From Oscillospiraceae bacterium (GTDB lineage: Bacteria; Bacillota; Clostridia; Oscillospirales; Oscillospiraceae), in NCBI GenBank assembly GCA_015067785.1, contig SVLR01000001.1:1-64000 (forward strand): 64,000 nucleotides of DNA. Direction: 5' to 3'. Within the stretch, counting starts at the first letter, position 1, and every line of letters begins with the position of its first letter. Positions 8,405 to 16,472 of the stretch are shown here, one piece after another. A program made the position numbers and the translations under genes. Below the pieces are notes generated by a model. That model worked only from the letters and a program-made list of their open reading frames with translations. It searched no databases and had not been told where the DNA came from.

Positions 8405-9550
8405 TTAAACGGCACCTGCGACCTTTGCTGCCGTTTCCATCAATTCCCTCTCAGATCGAATATCCCCCGGATAGGGATATGTCTTCTCGATCCTTGTAAA
8501 AAGTGTCAAAGCCGCTTGTGCCTTGACAGCGTCCTTTGATCCCAGCAGCGCATACACATACTCTGTCCGGACAACAGAAGGAAAGCTTCTCATTGCCTTC
8601 ATAAGCCTGAGCTGCTCCTTCGTTCGCATTCCGTCCAGAGTTTCCTTGCGGTTGTCACGGATCAATTCAAGATACATCCGATCGCAAATCATAAGACCAC
8701 GGTGCAGACCGATAATGCCGCTGTCGATTTCCAAAAGGTGCGCCATTAATCGATCCGCTTCTTCAAAATCATGCTGATCCATCAGTCTGTTAGACACAAG
8801 CACGCCCTGGGTTGCAACCATACTGTTTTTCATTGCGTCGTCAGCAGGAAGTGTAAACCATTCCTCCGGCATATCCTTCAGGCGAACGCCTTTCGTAACC
8901 TGCTCGTTTACCTTAAGCTGTAACCAAAAAGCGCGCATCGCTTCCGGATTCTTCCCCAGAGCACAGGCATTATAGCCGTCGTTATCCACAGTACCCAGAC
9001 GAAGAGGGATTCCGTTTGTTAATGCACTGATAACCCCCATCAGTACAAACATCAAAAGTAACACCGAGAGCATTGTGCCTCTCGGGATCAGCAAATAGGC
9101 AACAGAAGCAACCGCACTTGTAAGCAGATTCAGGATACAGCCGCCTAAATTATATAGAACAACCGGAATTTTCCCATTCTTCATATCAGGCGGTGCCATA
9201 AGACATTGTCCGCCGGTACCGGCAAGGCTATATTTTCTGCGCACTATCTTACCGTTTTCCTTCAGCCATATGATGCTGCCAATCCGGAAAGAGGAAAACC
9301 GATATCCGGATCTGAGACCAAACACCAAATGTCCAGCTTCGTGGATACAGATATGCAGATAATAGCTCACATATAGCCCGAGCAAGAGCACTAACAGCAT
9401 AAAGCGCTCGCCCATAACAGAAGCTCCCTCAGCAGCCCGTTGATCTATAAAGTCCACCATAAATATACCGCAAATGGCACCCACTGCAACAAAGATGGCC
9501 ATCATAACCCACTGCTGCCATTGCGCCTTTTTCTGACTGTTCTTTTTCAT
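8405..9550 (-). CDS. M50-like membrane metalloprotease
   Basis: A 381-residue protein from the ATG at 9550 (MKKNSQKKAQWQQW), chosen because GGAGAGCGGATT precedes it; an upstream ATG at 9655 has no such site. Several TM helices, with HICIHEAGHLVFG at about 72-84 giving the zinc HEXXH motif, and TVDNDGYNA further on supplying the third, acidic ligand region of M50 (site-2 protease type) enzymes. A soluble helical region follows from about 220. It is 16 nt upstream of the ABC ATPase. It could process a membrane substrate or an exported peptide of this operon; the target is unknown. Confidence 0.75.
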   Translation of the reverse strand: MKKNSQKKAQWQQWVMMAIFVAVGAICGIFMVDFIDQRAAEGASVMGERFMLLVLLLGLYVSYYLHICIHEAGHLVFGLRSGYRFSSFRIGSIIWLKENGKIVRRKYSLAGTGGQCLMAPPDMKNGKIPVVLYNLGGCILNLLTSAVASVAYLLIPRGTMLSVLLLMFVLMGVISALTNGIPLRLGTVDNDGYNACALGKNPEAMRAFWLQLKVNEQVTKGVRLKDMPEEWFTLPADDAMKNSMVATQGVLVSNRLMDQHDFEEADRLMAHLLEIDSGIIGLHRGLMICDRMYLELIRDNRKETLDGMRTKEQLRLMKAMRSFPSVVRTEYVYALLGSKDAVKAQAALTLFTRIEKTYPYPGDIRSERELMETAAKVAGAV

Positions 9551-9572
9551 AATCCGCTCTCCGTCAATGCGT

Positions 9573-10379
9573 CTATTTACCGATAAAACGGACATCAATC
9601 GCACCGATACCGCCGTTAATTTCGACTTTGTTGGCTCCATTGCCACTGCTGCCATAATCGTTCACACTTTCTCCATCCACAGAAAGGCTGCCGATCCCTT
9701 TATTGACCTCCAATTTATAGTCCGCCTTATTGCCGATCAGATCAATATTGGACTTACCGATACCTAAGTCCAATTGGCAGTCACCTGACAGCGCAGAGGT
9801 CAGATTCAACTGACCCACACCCATTCCAAGGTCAAGATTTTTAAGTGCGCCGTTGGAAATGGTAATACGACCCGCACCGCCATCGATCTCCGCTGATCTG
9901 GAAGCTGTCAAAGAGGTGATATCGACCTCCCCTGCGCCCAATTCAAAATTGACGGTTTCCGCAGATAAATTTGCGATGGTCAGCCTGCCGGCGCCGGTAG
10001 TCAATTCTACACTTTCAAATTCCGTTTCAGCCGGGATATATAGTGTCAGCACTGCGCCGTCGTATGTCCCGGAGAATTTCCGCATTTCTTTAACAATAAG
10101 GGTGTTCCCCTTCTCTTCTACTTTCAAATGCTTCAAATTGCTTTCAACGGAAAACGCTTCTCCCTCTTTGATGCGCAGATCAGCAGCATTGACCACAATT
10201 TCCAAATTGCGGATATCAGCGGTTATCGGGAAGGATGTCAGATCCTCCAAAACAACTTCCTCATCAAAAAGGCCTCCAAAGAGACCTGCCGCGCCCAGTA
10301 AGCCGCCAATAATGCCAACACTTAGGAAGATGGCGAAAGCAATTGCCAAGCACTTAACTACCTTCTGAAAAGTCGTCAT
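9573..10379 (-). CDS. DUF4097 family beta-helix envelope protein
   Basis: A 268-residue protein with one N-terminal TM helix (about 11-33), then a repeating beta-strand domain with recurring GAGEVDI, GAGRITI, GVGQLNL and GIGKSNI turns, characteristic of DUF4097/adhesin-like putative polymers. Such proteins accompany LiaF/PspC-type envelope-stress genes. Its ATG overlaps the LiaF-like gene stop by 4 nt. It probably acts on the outer face of the membrane; no enzymatic residues are seen. Confidence 0.85.
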   Translation of the reverse strand: MTTFQKVVKCLAIAFAIFLSVGIIGGLLGAAGLFGGLFDEEVVLEDLTSFPITADIRNLEIVVNAADLRIKEGEAFSVESNLKHLKVEEKGNTLIVKEMRKFSGTYDGAVLTLYIPAETEFESVELTTGAGRLTIANLSAETVNFELGAGEVDITSLTASRSAEIDGGAGRITISNGALKNLDLGMGVGQLNLTSALSGDCQLDLGIGKSNIDLIGNKADYKLEVNKGIGSLSVDGESVNDYGSSGNGANKVEINGGIGAIDVRFIGK

Positions 10380-11053
10380 TTGATCTCCACGCCCCCGAAC
10401 ATACAGGTAGCGCTTACATAGATAGTAGGCGCATTGGGATGCAGGGATGTCTTATTGGAAACGCCGCCGAAAATACTGTTGGAACGCACCTTTACATTTA
10501 CATTATCAGGTACCAAAATATCCACACCGCCGAAGATAGCAGATGCCTGAACCGCGCAATCCTTTTCGATGATGGCGTTACGCAGATCACACTCAATACC
10601 GCCAAAAACCGCGGTAAGCTCCGCACCCTCAAATATCTCTCCGTTATAGTTCATATCACAACCTGAGAACACGGTACAGGTGCTCTTCGGCGCTTTCCCC
10701 TCCGCTTTCATCCGCACGAGGATCTCATTGGCCCTATTACCGAACAAACCCGTCAGCACCATTTTAAGACCAATTATCACGATCACTGCTGGCACGAGGA
10801 GTTTCCAAACCATAGAGAAGCTGAGAATATCCTGACAGCATAGCAGTAAGAAAACACCAATTGCGATGCCAACCAGGTTGCCGGTTTTTTCCCGTTCATT
10901 AAACACCCCCACCACGCAAGGAACGATAATAAACAGTGTCCACCAGCCATCAAAGAATACATCAATATCGGTGATATTCAGCGCATTCAGCGCAAAGATC
11001 ACACCGGCTGCCACCAATAAAATACCCCATAAAATACTACTTGTTTTTTTCAT
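10376..11053 (-). CDS. LiaF-like membrane protein with TM cluster and beta-solenoid domain
   Basis: A 225-residue protein: four closely spaced hydrophobic segments in the first 105 residues (LiaF transmembrane domain, DUF5668 style), then a soluble domain with repeats of xxFGGxxxxL (SAIFGGVDILV, NSIFGGVSNK, CMFGGVEIK). LiaF-type proteins sense or repress envelope-stress signalling. There is no LiaRS two-component pair nearby. It starts 37 nt after the peptidase gene stop, so it may be transcribed from that gene's promoter. Confidence 0.85.
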   Translation of the reverse strand: MKKTSSILWGILLVAAGVIFALNALNITDIDVFFDGWWTLFIIVPCVVGVFNEREKTGNLVGIAIGVFLLLCCQDILSFSMVWKLLVPAVIVIIGLKMVLTGLFGNRANEILVRMKAEGKAPKSTCTVFSGCDMNYNGEIFEGAELTAVFGGIECDLRNAIIEKDCAVQASAIFGGVDILVPDNVNVKVRSNSIFGGVSNKTSLHPNAPTIYVSATCMFGGVEIK

Positions 11054-11090
11054 AATCGTAACACCTTTCTTTGTTAATTAAATACGCAAT

Positions 11091-13028
11091 CTACGCTTGT
11101 AACCATCGCGCAATGGCAGGCAGCACCCGGCAATTCCGGGCAAATACACTGTATATTTCCCGCATAGCAAGGGGCGAATCAGTGCGCCCGATCTCGATGG
11201 TAATGGATGGGATCTCCAATTCATCCATTGCCCAGTCCTTGTAGCCAGCAGCAGAGCCACCGTTATCGGCAGCAAGGATATAGCCGGAAACTGTACGAAC
11301 CGCCTTGGCAAAAGCCTTGGAGGCATCGTTTACACCTTTTTTATTGCCGTAGGAATAGTAGATCAAATCTCCGGAGGAATGATAGCTGACAGTTGCATCG
11401 AAATCATACAGAAGTGTATAGTCCCGAAGAGCAGTCGTTTCGGCTGCTGAGAATGGCTTCTCTCCCTTGTACTTTTGTGCAGACGGACCATTCCGATCGG
11501 CAACACCCTCCCAGCCGGAAGGGAAATTGCGGTTAAGATCCACGCCAAGTCCGTTGGCCTTCCAATCCGTTGCGTAGCTTGTTTTATTATTGGATGCAAA
11601 ACCGTTTTTCCTATCGCTCTGGTAAATCTCATTTTGCATATCGCTTAATTTACCGGTTTGAGAGATGGTCACACCGTCCGGGTTCATCATCGGGATGATA
11701 TGGTAACAAACGTCTCCGTAACTTAAAATATCCCGCTCCAGCCAGTAATCCGTCATTGCCATCAGCAGCCAAGCTGTCATATGCTCTCTGCCGTGGATCG
11801 CGCCTTGAAGCAAGACATTGTACTTTGCATCTGCTTTACCGATCCGAATGACCGGAATATCTCTTCCCAGCTCAGAAGTGCCGATAGAAGACACCTCCAT
11901 AAGCCCCGGATATTTCTGCTCCAGCAGCTTAATATCCTCCAGCATCTGATCATATGTATACATATTCGCAGGCGTTACCGTGCTGAGGGACTTCTTAAAG
12001 AAATCGGGATCGGCGGGCATAATATAATTGGTAGCCACATAGCCGGTCATCCCGTTATAGCTGACGCGCGCGGAAGTATAATCCCAGCTCAGCAGCTGCA
12101 TCGTCTCCCCTTTGGGGATCCGGGCAAACACTTTACCGGAAGCATCCCACATACCGATAAATTCATTACAGTTAGGGGTCCAATACCGCGGGATCACAGG
12201 ATCAAAATTCTCCTCAATGGGATAACCCTTACTATCCTCGAAATGCCACCACTCGCCAAAATAGGGCTTAAAGCCGTGCTTTTCCATTAACTGCTCCAAA
12301 AGCTGAGCATTTTCTGCGGCTTCCGGGCTACAGTCACTGTAATCCCGGTCTGCAAGCGGGGTGAAATTATCAAACTCCGTGGGCATTGTCAGCTCCTTAC
12401 CGGTTTCCAGATCGTAAAGAGAGATATCCACCGTGTTGCCACGGCAATGGGTGCGCCTTCCGGTTGTGGGGCTGGATACATAATTGGGATCCGGGAATAC
12501 ATCCCATAGCTTTTGCTGAGCGGTCACCGGACGGAAGCCGTCCCAGATAATGAGACCGATCCCCTGCTTTTGAAGCGCATCACTTACCTTTTGTAGCTTC
12601 TTTACCGTACCGAAACGCAGGTAGGCATCTGTGAAATCATAGATCCTGCATCCGGTAAAATTATGCTTCGTGGCATAAGGCAGCGCTACCTTGGCACTGG
12701 GTATGTAATCCATAATGAGCACAAAGTCCTTATCATCAGGACCGGCAGGCTTCGCGGGCGGCTCGGTGGGCTTCGGCACTGTAGGCTTCGGCTCTGTAGG
12801 CGGTTCGGTTGCCGGTGGTTGCGTTTCCGGAGGTTCCGTCGCTGATGGGTTCGTCACAGGCGGCTCCGTTTCCGGCGGCTCAGTAGGATCCGTCGGCGTT
12901 GTCGGTACAGTTGGAGATTGCATAGACGGCTCGCCGGGAGCCACATAGGGATATATTACCGCTGCAAAAATAATCAGCAGAGCAATCACCATTGACGCAA
13001 TAATAAGCTGAGGGATTCTTTCTTTCAT
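11091..13028 (-). CDS. tripartite secreted peptidase: VanX-like (M15D) + SH3 + M14 carboxypeptidase
   Basis: A 645-residue protein from the ATG at 13028 (CGGAG 8 nt upstream). Signal anchor 8-28; Pro/Thr/Glu linker 36-97; VanX-like D-Ala-D-Ala dipeptidase domain about 100-275 with GFRP at 164-167, zinc ligands His194 and Asp201 (THCRGNTVD) and EWWH at 259-262; SH3-like domain about 283-340; M14 carboxypeptidase domain about 355-645 with zinc pair HGRE (412-415), LNRN at 498-501, third ligand His550 (YHSSGD) and catalytic Glu612 (ITIEIGR). All catalytic residues for both enzymes are present. Expected to trim peptidoglycan stem peptides outside the cell. It is divergent from the XRE regulator at 13208. 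Confidence 0.92.
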   Translation of the reverse strand: MKERIPQLIIASMVIALLIIFAAVIYPYVAPGEPSMQSPTVPTTPTDPTEPPETEPPVTNPSATEPPETQPPATEPPTEPKPTVPKPTEPPAKPAGPDDKDFVLIMDYIPSAKVALPYATKHNFTGCRIYDFTDAYLRFGTVKKLQKVSDALQKQGIGLIIWDGFRPVTAQQKLWDVFPDPNYVSSPTTGRRTHCRGNTVDISLYDLETGKELTMPTEFDNFTPLADRDYSDCSPEAAENAQLLEQLMEKHGFKPYFGEWWHFEDSKGYPIEENFDPVIPRYWTPNCNEFIGMWDASGKVFARIPKGETMQLLSWDYTSARVSYNGMTGYVATNYIMPADPDFFKKSLSTVTPANMYTYDQMLEDIKLLEQKYPGLMEVSSIGTSELGRDIPVIRIGKADAKYNVLLQGAIHGREHMTAWLLMAMTDYWLERDILSYGDVCYHIIPMMNPDGVTISQTGKLSDMQNEIYQSDRKNGFASNNKTSYATDWKANGLGVDLNRNFPSGWEGVADRNGPSAQKYKGEKPFSAAETTALRDYTLLYDFDATVSYHSSGDLIYYSYGNKKGVNDASKAFAKAVRTVSGYILAADNGGSAAGYKDWAMDELEIPSITIEIGRTDSPLAMREIYSVFARNCRVLPAIARWLQA

Positions 13029-13153
13029 ATATTTTCTCCGTTTAAGAAAAGTCAAAACTATCACAGTTATTATACAACATATGCATTCAAAATTCAACAC
13101 AATGCAAAATATAACTATCCAGCACAATTATATCTGTATCACAGATAAAAGTC

Positions 13154-13174
13154 AATATCTTTATAACAGATATT
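13154..13174. promoter_or_regulatory. possible operator between the peptidase gene and the XRE regulator
   Basis: A 7-bp inverted repeat (AATATCT / AGATATT, 7-nt spacer) in the AT-rich divergent region, followed by two close TGCATAATG copies at about 13173-13190. The position just upstream of the XRE gene suits autoregulation. I cannot fix the promoter elements with confidence. Confidence 0.35.
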
Positions 13175-13207
13175 GCATAATGTGCATAATGAACTGGGGT
13201 GATAATT

Positions 13208-13438
13208 ATGCAATTTAAGAATCTGCGCGGTATCCGCGAGGATCGGGATATTAAGCAAAAGGATATCGCAAAATATCTCAACATATCACAAAACACATAT
13301 TCGCAATATGAGACCGGCGTTATTTCCCTGACTGCGGAAGTGCTGATCAAGCTGTCTGACTTCTATAATGTCAGCATAGACTATCTTCTTGACCGAACCA
13401 ACAATCCGGAAATACAGAAAAAGAGAGCAGGTAAATAA
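13208..13438 (+). CDS. XRE-family HTH transcriptional regulator
   Basis: A 76-residue protein from the ATG at 13208, 5 nt after GGGGTGAT; a GTG at 13199 would add three residues. A single HTH_3 domain: LRGIREDRDIKQKDIAKYL, then NISQNTYSQYETG (recognition helix), then ADVLIKLSDFYNVSIDYLL-like end. DNA-binding regulator, divergent from the VanX/M14 peptidase gene, so it probably controls that gene or itself. It has no sensor domain. Confidence 0.93.
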   Translation: MQFKNLRGIREDRDIKQKDIAKYLNISQNTYSQYETGVISLTAEVLIKLSDFYNVSIDYLLDRTNNPEIQKKRAGK

Positions 13439-13449
13439 CTTGCTCTCTT

Positions 13450-13647
13450 CAGACTGTCGAAAAACCTATTTGTAGGGGTCGGCGACTCGACGGCCCGCCA
13501 AAAAAATGTTGCGAATTTGCCGGAAATAGCGATAAATCGTTGCGCTTTACTGCCGGGGCGTCGTGCGCCGCCCCCTACAGCTTTCTTTCAGACTTTTTTG
13601 ACACGCTGAAAGAGGTTGTAAAATAACAACCTCCTCTCGACAGTCTG
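13450..13647. repeat. 198-nt intergenic element with 11-bp terminal inverted repeats
   Basis: It is bounded by CAGACTGTCGA (13450-13460) and TCGACAGTCTG (13637-13647), a perfect 11-bp inverted pair. Inside are GTAGGGG...GGCCCGCC and GGGGCGTCGTGCGCCGCCCCCTAC blocks, resembling dispersed intergenic repeats of this bacterial group, and a hairpin GAGGTTGT / ACAACCTC (13612-13633). No coding potential. It could be a miniature mobile element. Confidence 0.6.
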
Positions 13648-13650
13648 TAA

Positions 13651-13676
13651 GGCACCGCTTCGGCGGTGCCTTTTAA
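13651..13676 (+). terminator. intrinsic terminator downstream of the XRE gene and repeat
   Basis: An 8-bp GC-rich stem (GGCACCGC / GCGGTGCC) with a stable TTCG loop, then TTTTAACTTTT. Confidence 0.85.
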
Positions 13677-13703
13677 CTTTTCTGTGAACTTTTATAGTAG
13701 TTC

Positions 13704-13732
13704 TTGACACGCATACAACAATTGTATATAAT
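13704..13732 (+). promoter_or_regulatory. sigma-A promoter with embedded operator for the GntR/ABC operon
   Basis: A consensus -35 TTGACA (13704-13709), 17-nt spacer and consensus -10 TATAAT (13727-13732). Within the spacer is a perfect inverted repeat ATACAA-CAA-TTGTAT (13713-13727) ending at the -10, well placed for repression by the GntR protein encoded next. Confidence 0.85.
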
Positions 13733-13763
13733 AGATATATACAGTATAAACAGAGGTGATGAC

Positions 13764-14141
13764 GTGAACATACTGATTGATAATAAAAGCGGCGCTCCGA
13801 TCTACGACCAGATTTATTCCCAAATCAAAAGTCAAATCATCAGCGGAGCTCTCCAAGAAGATGAAATGTTGCCGTCCATTCGTGGTCTTGCCAAGGATCT
13901 TCGTATCAGCTTTATTACCACTAAGCGTGCATATGAGGAGCTTGAAAAGGATGGTTTCATCTATACACTTCCTGGCAAGGGTTGCTATGTTGCCCCAAAG
14001 AATGTCGAGCTGCTTCGGGAAGAAAATTTGAAAAAGATTGAAGAATATATAGACGAGATCGTAAGGCTCGCCGTTTCCTGTAACTTGAGTAATAATGATA
14101 TTATCGAAATGGTTAATTTCAGTCTGGAGGAACAAGGATGA
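13764..14141 (+). CDS. GntR-family (YtrA-type) transcriptional repressor
   Basis: A 125-residue protein from the GTG at 13764, with AGAGGTGAT just upstream; the longer ATG reading would cover the promoter. The winged helix is seen in GAPIYDQIYSQIKSQIISG, then LPSIRGLAKDLRISFITTKRAYEELEKDGFI and the GKGCYVA wing. A short C-terminal helical part without an FCD or UTRA ligand domain marks the YtrA subfamily, which sits with ABC transporters and responds to cell-wall antibiotics in Bacillus. The stop overlaps the ABC ATPase start (ATGA). Confidence 0.93.
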   Translation: MNILIDNKSGAPIYDQIYSQIKSQIISGALQEDEMLPSIRGLAKDLRISFITTKRAYEELEKDGFIYTLPGKGCYVAPKNVELLREENLKKIEEYIDEIVRLAVSCNLSNNDIIEMVNFSLEEQG

Positions 14142-14980
14142 ATGCACTTGAAATTAAAAATCTAACAAAATCATATCCCGGCTTTACGCTGGATAATCTG
14201 AATCTTACACTACCAAGCGGATGTATTATGGGTCTTATCGGTGAGAACGGTGCAGGCAAAAGCACTACAATTAAGCTAATTCTTAATATGCTCCACAAGG
14301 ACAGCGGCACTATTCGCATTCTCGGAAAGGACAACACGGAGAATATCGAACTCGCAAAAGAAGATATCGGTGTGGTGTTGGACGAGGTTGGATTCCCCGA
14401 ATGTCTTACGGTGAAGCAGGTCGGCAAGGTTATGAAGCACACTTTTCGTAACTGGAACGAAGCTGAATATGTACGACTTCTGCAAAAGCTATCTTTGCCC
14501 GATAACAAGCCGTTTAAGGACTTTTCGCGCGGTATGAAAATGAAGCTCGGCATTGCCGTTGCCATGTCACACGGAGCGAAACTATTATTGCTTGACGAGC
14601 CAACAAGCGGACTTGATCCCGTCGTGCGCGATGAGGTTGTGGAGATGTTCTACGACTTTACAAGAGACGAAAACCACTCTATCCTCATATCCTCGCACAT
14701 CGTTAGCGACCTTGAAAGGCTTTGCGACTACATTGCATTTCTGCATAAAGGCAAACTCTTGATTTGCGAGGAAAAAGATAAGCTTCTATCCGAATACGGC
14801 ATCATCCACTGTTCCGTGGAACAGCTTTCCGAGCTTGACAAAAATGCCGTCAAGTACAAAAAGGAAACCCCCTACGGTGCGGAAGTTATCGTATCACGCA
14901 AGAATGCGCCCGACGGTTTCAAGTTAAGTCCTGTTAGCATTGAAGAACTGTTCGTATTTATGGTAAAGGAGGCGAAATAA
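14138..14980 (+). CDS. ABC transporter ATP-binding protein of the GntR operon
   Basis: A 280-residue ATPase with Walker A GENGAGKSTTIK, signature FSRGMKMKLGI, Walker B KLLLLDEPTSGLDP and SSHIVSDLERL H-loop. The pattern and size match YtrB/bcrA-type subunits. Partner of the ABC-2 permease beginning 2 nt after it; expression should follow the GntR repressor. Substrate unknown; related systems give resistance to cell-wall-active peptides. Confidence 0.95.
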   Translation: MNALEIKNLTKSYPGFTLDNLNLTLPSGCIMGLIGENGAGKSTTIKLILNMLHKDSGTIRILGKDNTENIELAKEDIGVVLDEVGFPECLTVKQVGKVMKHTFRNWNEAEYVRLLQKLSLPDNKPFKDFSRGMKMKLGIAVAMSHGAKLLLLDEPTSGLDPVVRDEVVEMFYDFTRDENHSILISSHIVSDLERLCDYIAFLHKGKLLICEEKDKLLSEYGIIHCSVEQLSELDKNAVKYKKETPYGAEVIVSRKNAPDGFKLSPVSIEELFVFMVKEAK

Positions 14981-14981
14981 T

Positions 14982-15608
14982 ATGAAAGGCTTGTTGTTAA
15001 AAGATTGGTATATGACCAAAAAATATTGCAAATACTATCTTTTTGTGGGCGTTAGTTTCATTATTCTTTCGCTTATGAGTAAGGGTAATATGTTCTTTGT
15101 TTTTTATCCTTGTCTGCTTTGTGGTATGATTCCCGTAAATCTGCTTGGATATGACGAGCGCAGCCGTTGGACGGAGTATGTGGGCACTTTGCCGTACACT
15201 AAAACGCAAATCGTATCGGCAAAGTATTTGATAGGCTTGTTCGCACAAATAGCTATGTTGACTGTGACTTGTATAGCACAGGGTGTAAAGATGGGTATTG
15301 ATGGCGCGTTTGTTATGACAGAATTTTTAGTGCTTATGATGCTTTTGCTGATAATGGCGACCGTTACATCATCGCTGACACTACCGTTTATTTTCAAATT
15401 AGGCGTAGAAAAAGGACGCGCTGCCTATTATGTAATGATCGGCGTCGTGTGCGCTGGTAGCATTATAGCATCAAATCTATTATCGAGCAAAGTACAAGCG
15501 GAAATAAATCTGAATGGGATTTTACCCATCATCTGCCTTGTTGGGATCGGAACATACGCGCTGTCTTGGTATCTGTCCATTGTGTTTTACAAGAAGCGGG
15601 AAATATGA
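14982..15608 (+). CDS. ABC-2 family permease of the GntR operon
   Basis: A 208-residue integral membrane protein with about six TM helices (for example 24-52, 95-115, 122-142, 150-170, 185-203) and the DERSRWTEYVGTLPYTKTQIVSAKY segment common in ABC-2 transporter permeases paired with YtrA/YtrB-like proteins. It follows the ATPase gene with an AAAGGAGGCG site. Last gene of the operon, with a terminator 21 nt after its stop. Confidence 0.9.
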   Translation: MKGLLLKDWYMTKKYCKYYLFVGVSFIILSLMSKGNMFFVFYPCLLCGMIPVNLLGYDERSRWTEYVGTLPYTKTQIVSAKYLIGLFAQIAMLTVTCIAQGVKMGIDGAFVMTEFLVLMMLLLIMATVTSSLTLPFIFKLGVEKGRAAYYVMIGVVCAGSIIASNLLSSKVQAEINLNGILPIICLVGIGTYALSWYLSIVFYKKREI

Positions 15609-15628
15609 AAAGCGATCTTGGCCTGCAA

Positions 15629-15663
15629 AGCCCTCGTTCTAAAATGAGCGAGGGCTATTTTTA
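15629..15663 (+). terminator. terminator of the GntR-ABC operon
   Basis: An 8-bp stem AGCCCTCG / CGAGGGCT with a 12-nt loop (TTC and GAG can extend it partly), followed by ATTTTTAT. Confidence 0.85.
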
Positions 15664-15683
15664 TACTCGACGGAGATTTCTAT

Positions 15684-15800
15684 GTGAAAAAAGTTTATAT
15701 GAACGAACAGAAAGACGAATTCATGCAACGGTATTGGTCTGGCGAACGGACTATCAGTCGTAACCTTACCGCCCTTCTATATGTAATTAAACTACCATAG
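15684..15800 (+). CDS. possible 38-residue ORF or gene fragment
   Basis: A GTG-started frame, preceded by CGGAG 8 nt away, encodes MKKVYMNEQKDEFMQRYW then SGERTISRNLTALLYVIKLP. It is charged and without a hydrophobic segment. I recognise no family; it may be the remnant of a larger gene. Coding status uncertain. Confidence 0.25.
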   Translation: MKKVYMNEQKDEFMQRYWSGERTISRNLTALLYVIKLP

Positions 15801-15914
15801 AATTAAAAGAGCAAGGTAAAGCCTTGCAAAAAACTATTACCTATTACTTCTTACTTATTACTTCCCAAAGCCCCAAGGACATTCTTTTAGGTAAGAGTGA
15901 AGAAGTAATAAGTA

Positions 15915-15942
15915 AGCCCCAAGAACTTTCGTCCTTGGGGCT
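15915..15942 (-). terminator. terminator of the tRNA operon
   Basis: On the minus strand, AGCCCCAAGGAC-GAAA-GTTCTTGGGGCT forms a 12-bp stem (one G-U pair) with a GAAA tetraloop, directly after tRNA-Cys. The tail is only moderately T-rich (TACTTATTACTTC). A third copy of the arm lies at 15869-15880. Confidence 0.7.
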
Positions 15943-15943
15943 T

Positions 15944-16018
15944 TGGAGGTACCGCCCAGATTTGAACTGGGGAATGAGAGTTTTGCAGACTCTTGCCTTA
16001 CCACTTGGCCACGGTACC
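15944..16018 (-). tRNA. tRNA-Cys(GCA)
   Basis: Reading the minus strand, the acceptor GGTACCG pairs with CGGTACC, the anticodon loop is CTGCAAA (anticodon GCA), the discriminator is T as usual for tRNA-Cys, and CCA is encoded. 75 nt. Last tRNA of the five-gene operon. Confidence 0.97.
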
Positions 16019-16031
16019 ATTTTATAAAAAC

Positions 16032-16050
16032 AGGAACGCCGAGCGTTCCT
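16032..16050. terminator. hairpin between tRNA-Gly and tRNA-Cys
   Basis: An 8-bp perfect stem AGGAACGC / GCGTTCCT with a 3-nt loop and T-rich flanks on both strands (ATTTTATTT on plus, GTTTTTATA on minus). On the minus strand it could partly terminate transcription before tRNA-Cys, or simply act as a processing spacer. Confidence 0.5.
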
Positions 16051-16062
16051 ATTTTATTTGAT

Positions 16063-16138
16063 TGGAGCGGGTGACGAGGCTCGAACTCGCTACCTCCACC
16101 TTGGCAAGGTGGCGCTCTACCGGATGAGCTACACCCGC
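16063..16138 (-). tRNA. tRNA-Gly(GCC)
   Basis: Acceptor GCGGGTG pairs with CACCCGC, anticodon loop TTGCCAA (GCC), T-loop GTTCGAGCC, discriminator T and encoded CCA. 76 nt. Confidence 0.97.
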
Positions 16139-16162
16139 ATCTCGGCTCCCGATTGGGAACCG

Positions 16163-16238
<76 letters not shown>

Positions 16239-16275
16239 ATATTGTGGAGAGCGATTGCTCTCCACAGATGCGATA

Positions 16276-16352
16276 TGGCGACCCGGAACGGACTCGAACC
16301 GTCGACCTCCAGCGTGACAGGCTGGCGTGCTAACCGACTGCACCACCGGGCC
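16276..16352 (-). tRNA. tRNA-Asp(GTC)
   Basis: Acceptor GGCCCGG pairs with CCGGGTC, anticodon loop CTGTCAC (GTC), discriminator G as expected for tRNA-Asp, encoded CCA. 77 nt. Confidence 0.97.
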
Positions 16353-16358
16353 AGATAG

Positions 16359-16434
16359 TGGTGGGAACAACAGGGCTCGAACCTGTGACCCCATGCTTGT
16401 AAGGCATGTGCTCTCCCAGCTGAGCTATGCTCCC
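16359..16434 (-). tRNA. tRNA-Val(TAC)
   Basis: Acceptor GGGAGCA pairs with TGTTCCC (one G-U pair), anticodon loop CTTACAA (TAC), discriminator A, encoded CCA. 76 nt. First gene of the tRNA operon, 38 nt downstream of the -10 box. Confidence 0.97.
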
Positions 16435-16472
16435 CTACCAGGCGCGCCGAGAACATCTCAGCGACGGGTATC

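Noticed and set aside
12715..12948. Plus-strand frame of Gly/Ser/Val repeats (GGSVSGGSV type)
   Set aside because: It is the antisense of the Pro/Thr/Glu linker of the VanX/M14 protein on the minus strand; the low-complexity repeat explains the open frame.
15851..15942. Interleaved complementary arms suggesting a pseudoknot downstream of the tRNA operon
   Set aside because: The same arm (AGCCCCAAGRAC) occurs twice on the plus strand, and the local GAAA-loop hairpin is the simpler pairing. Reported as a terminator.
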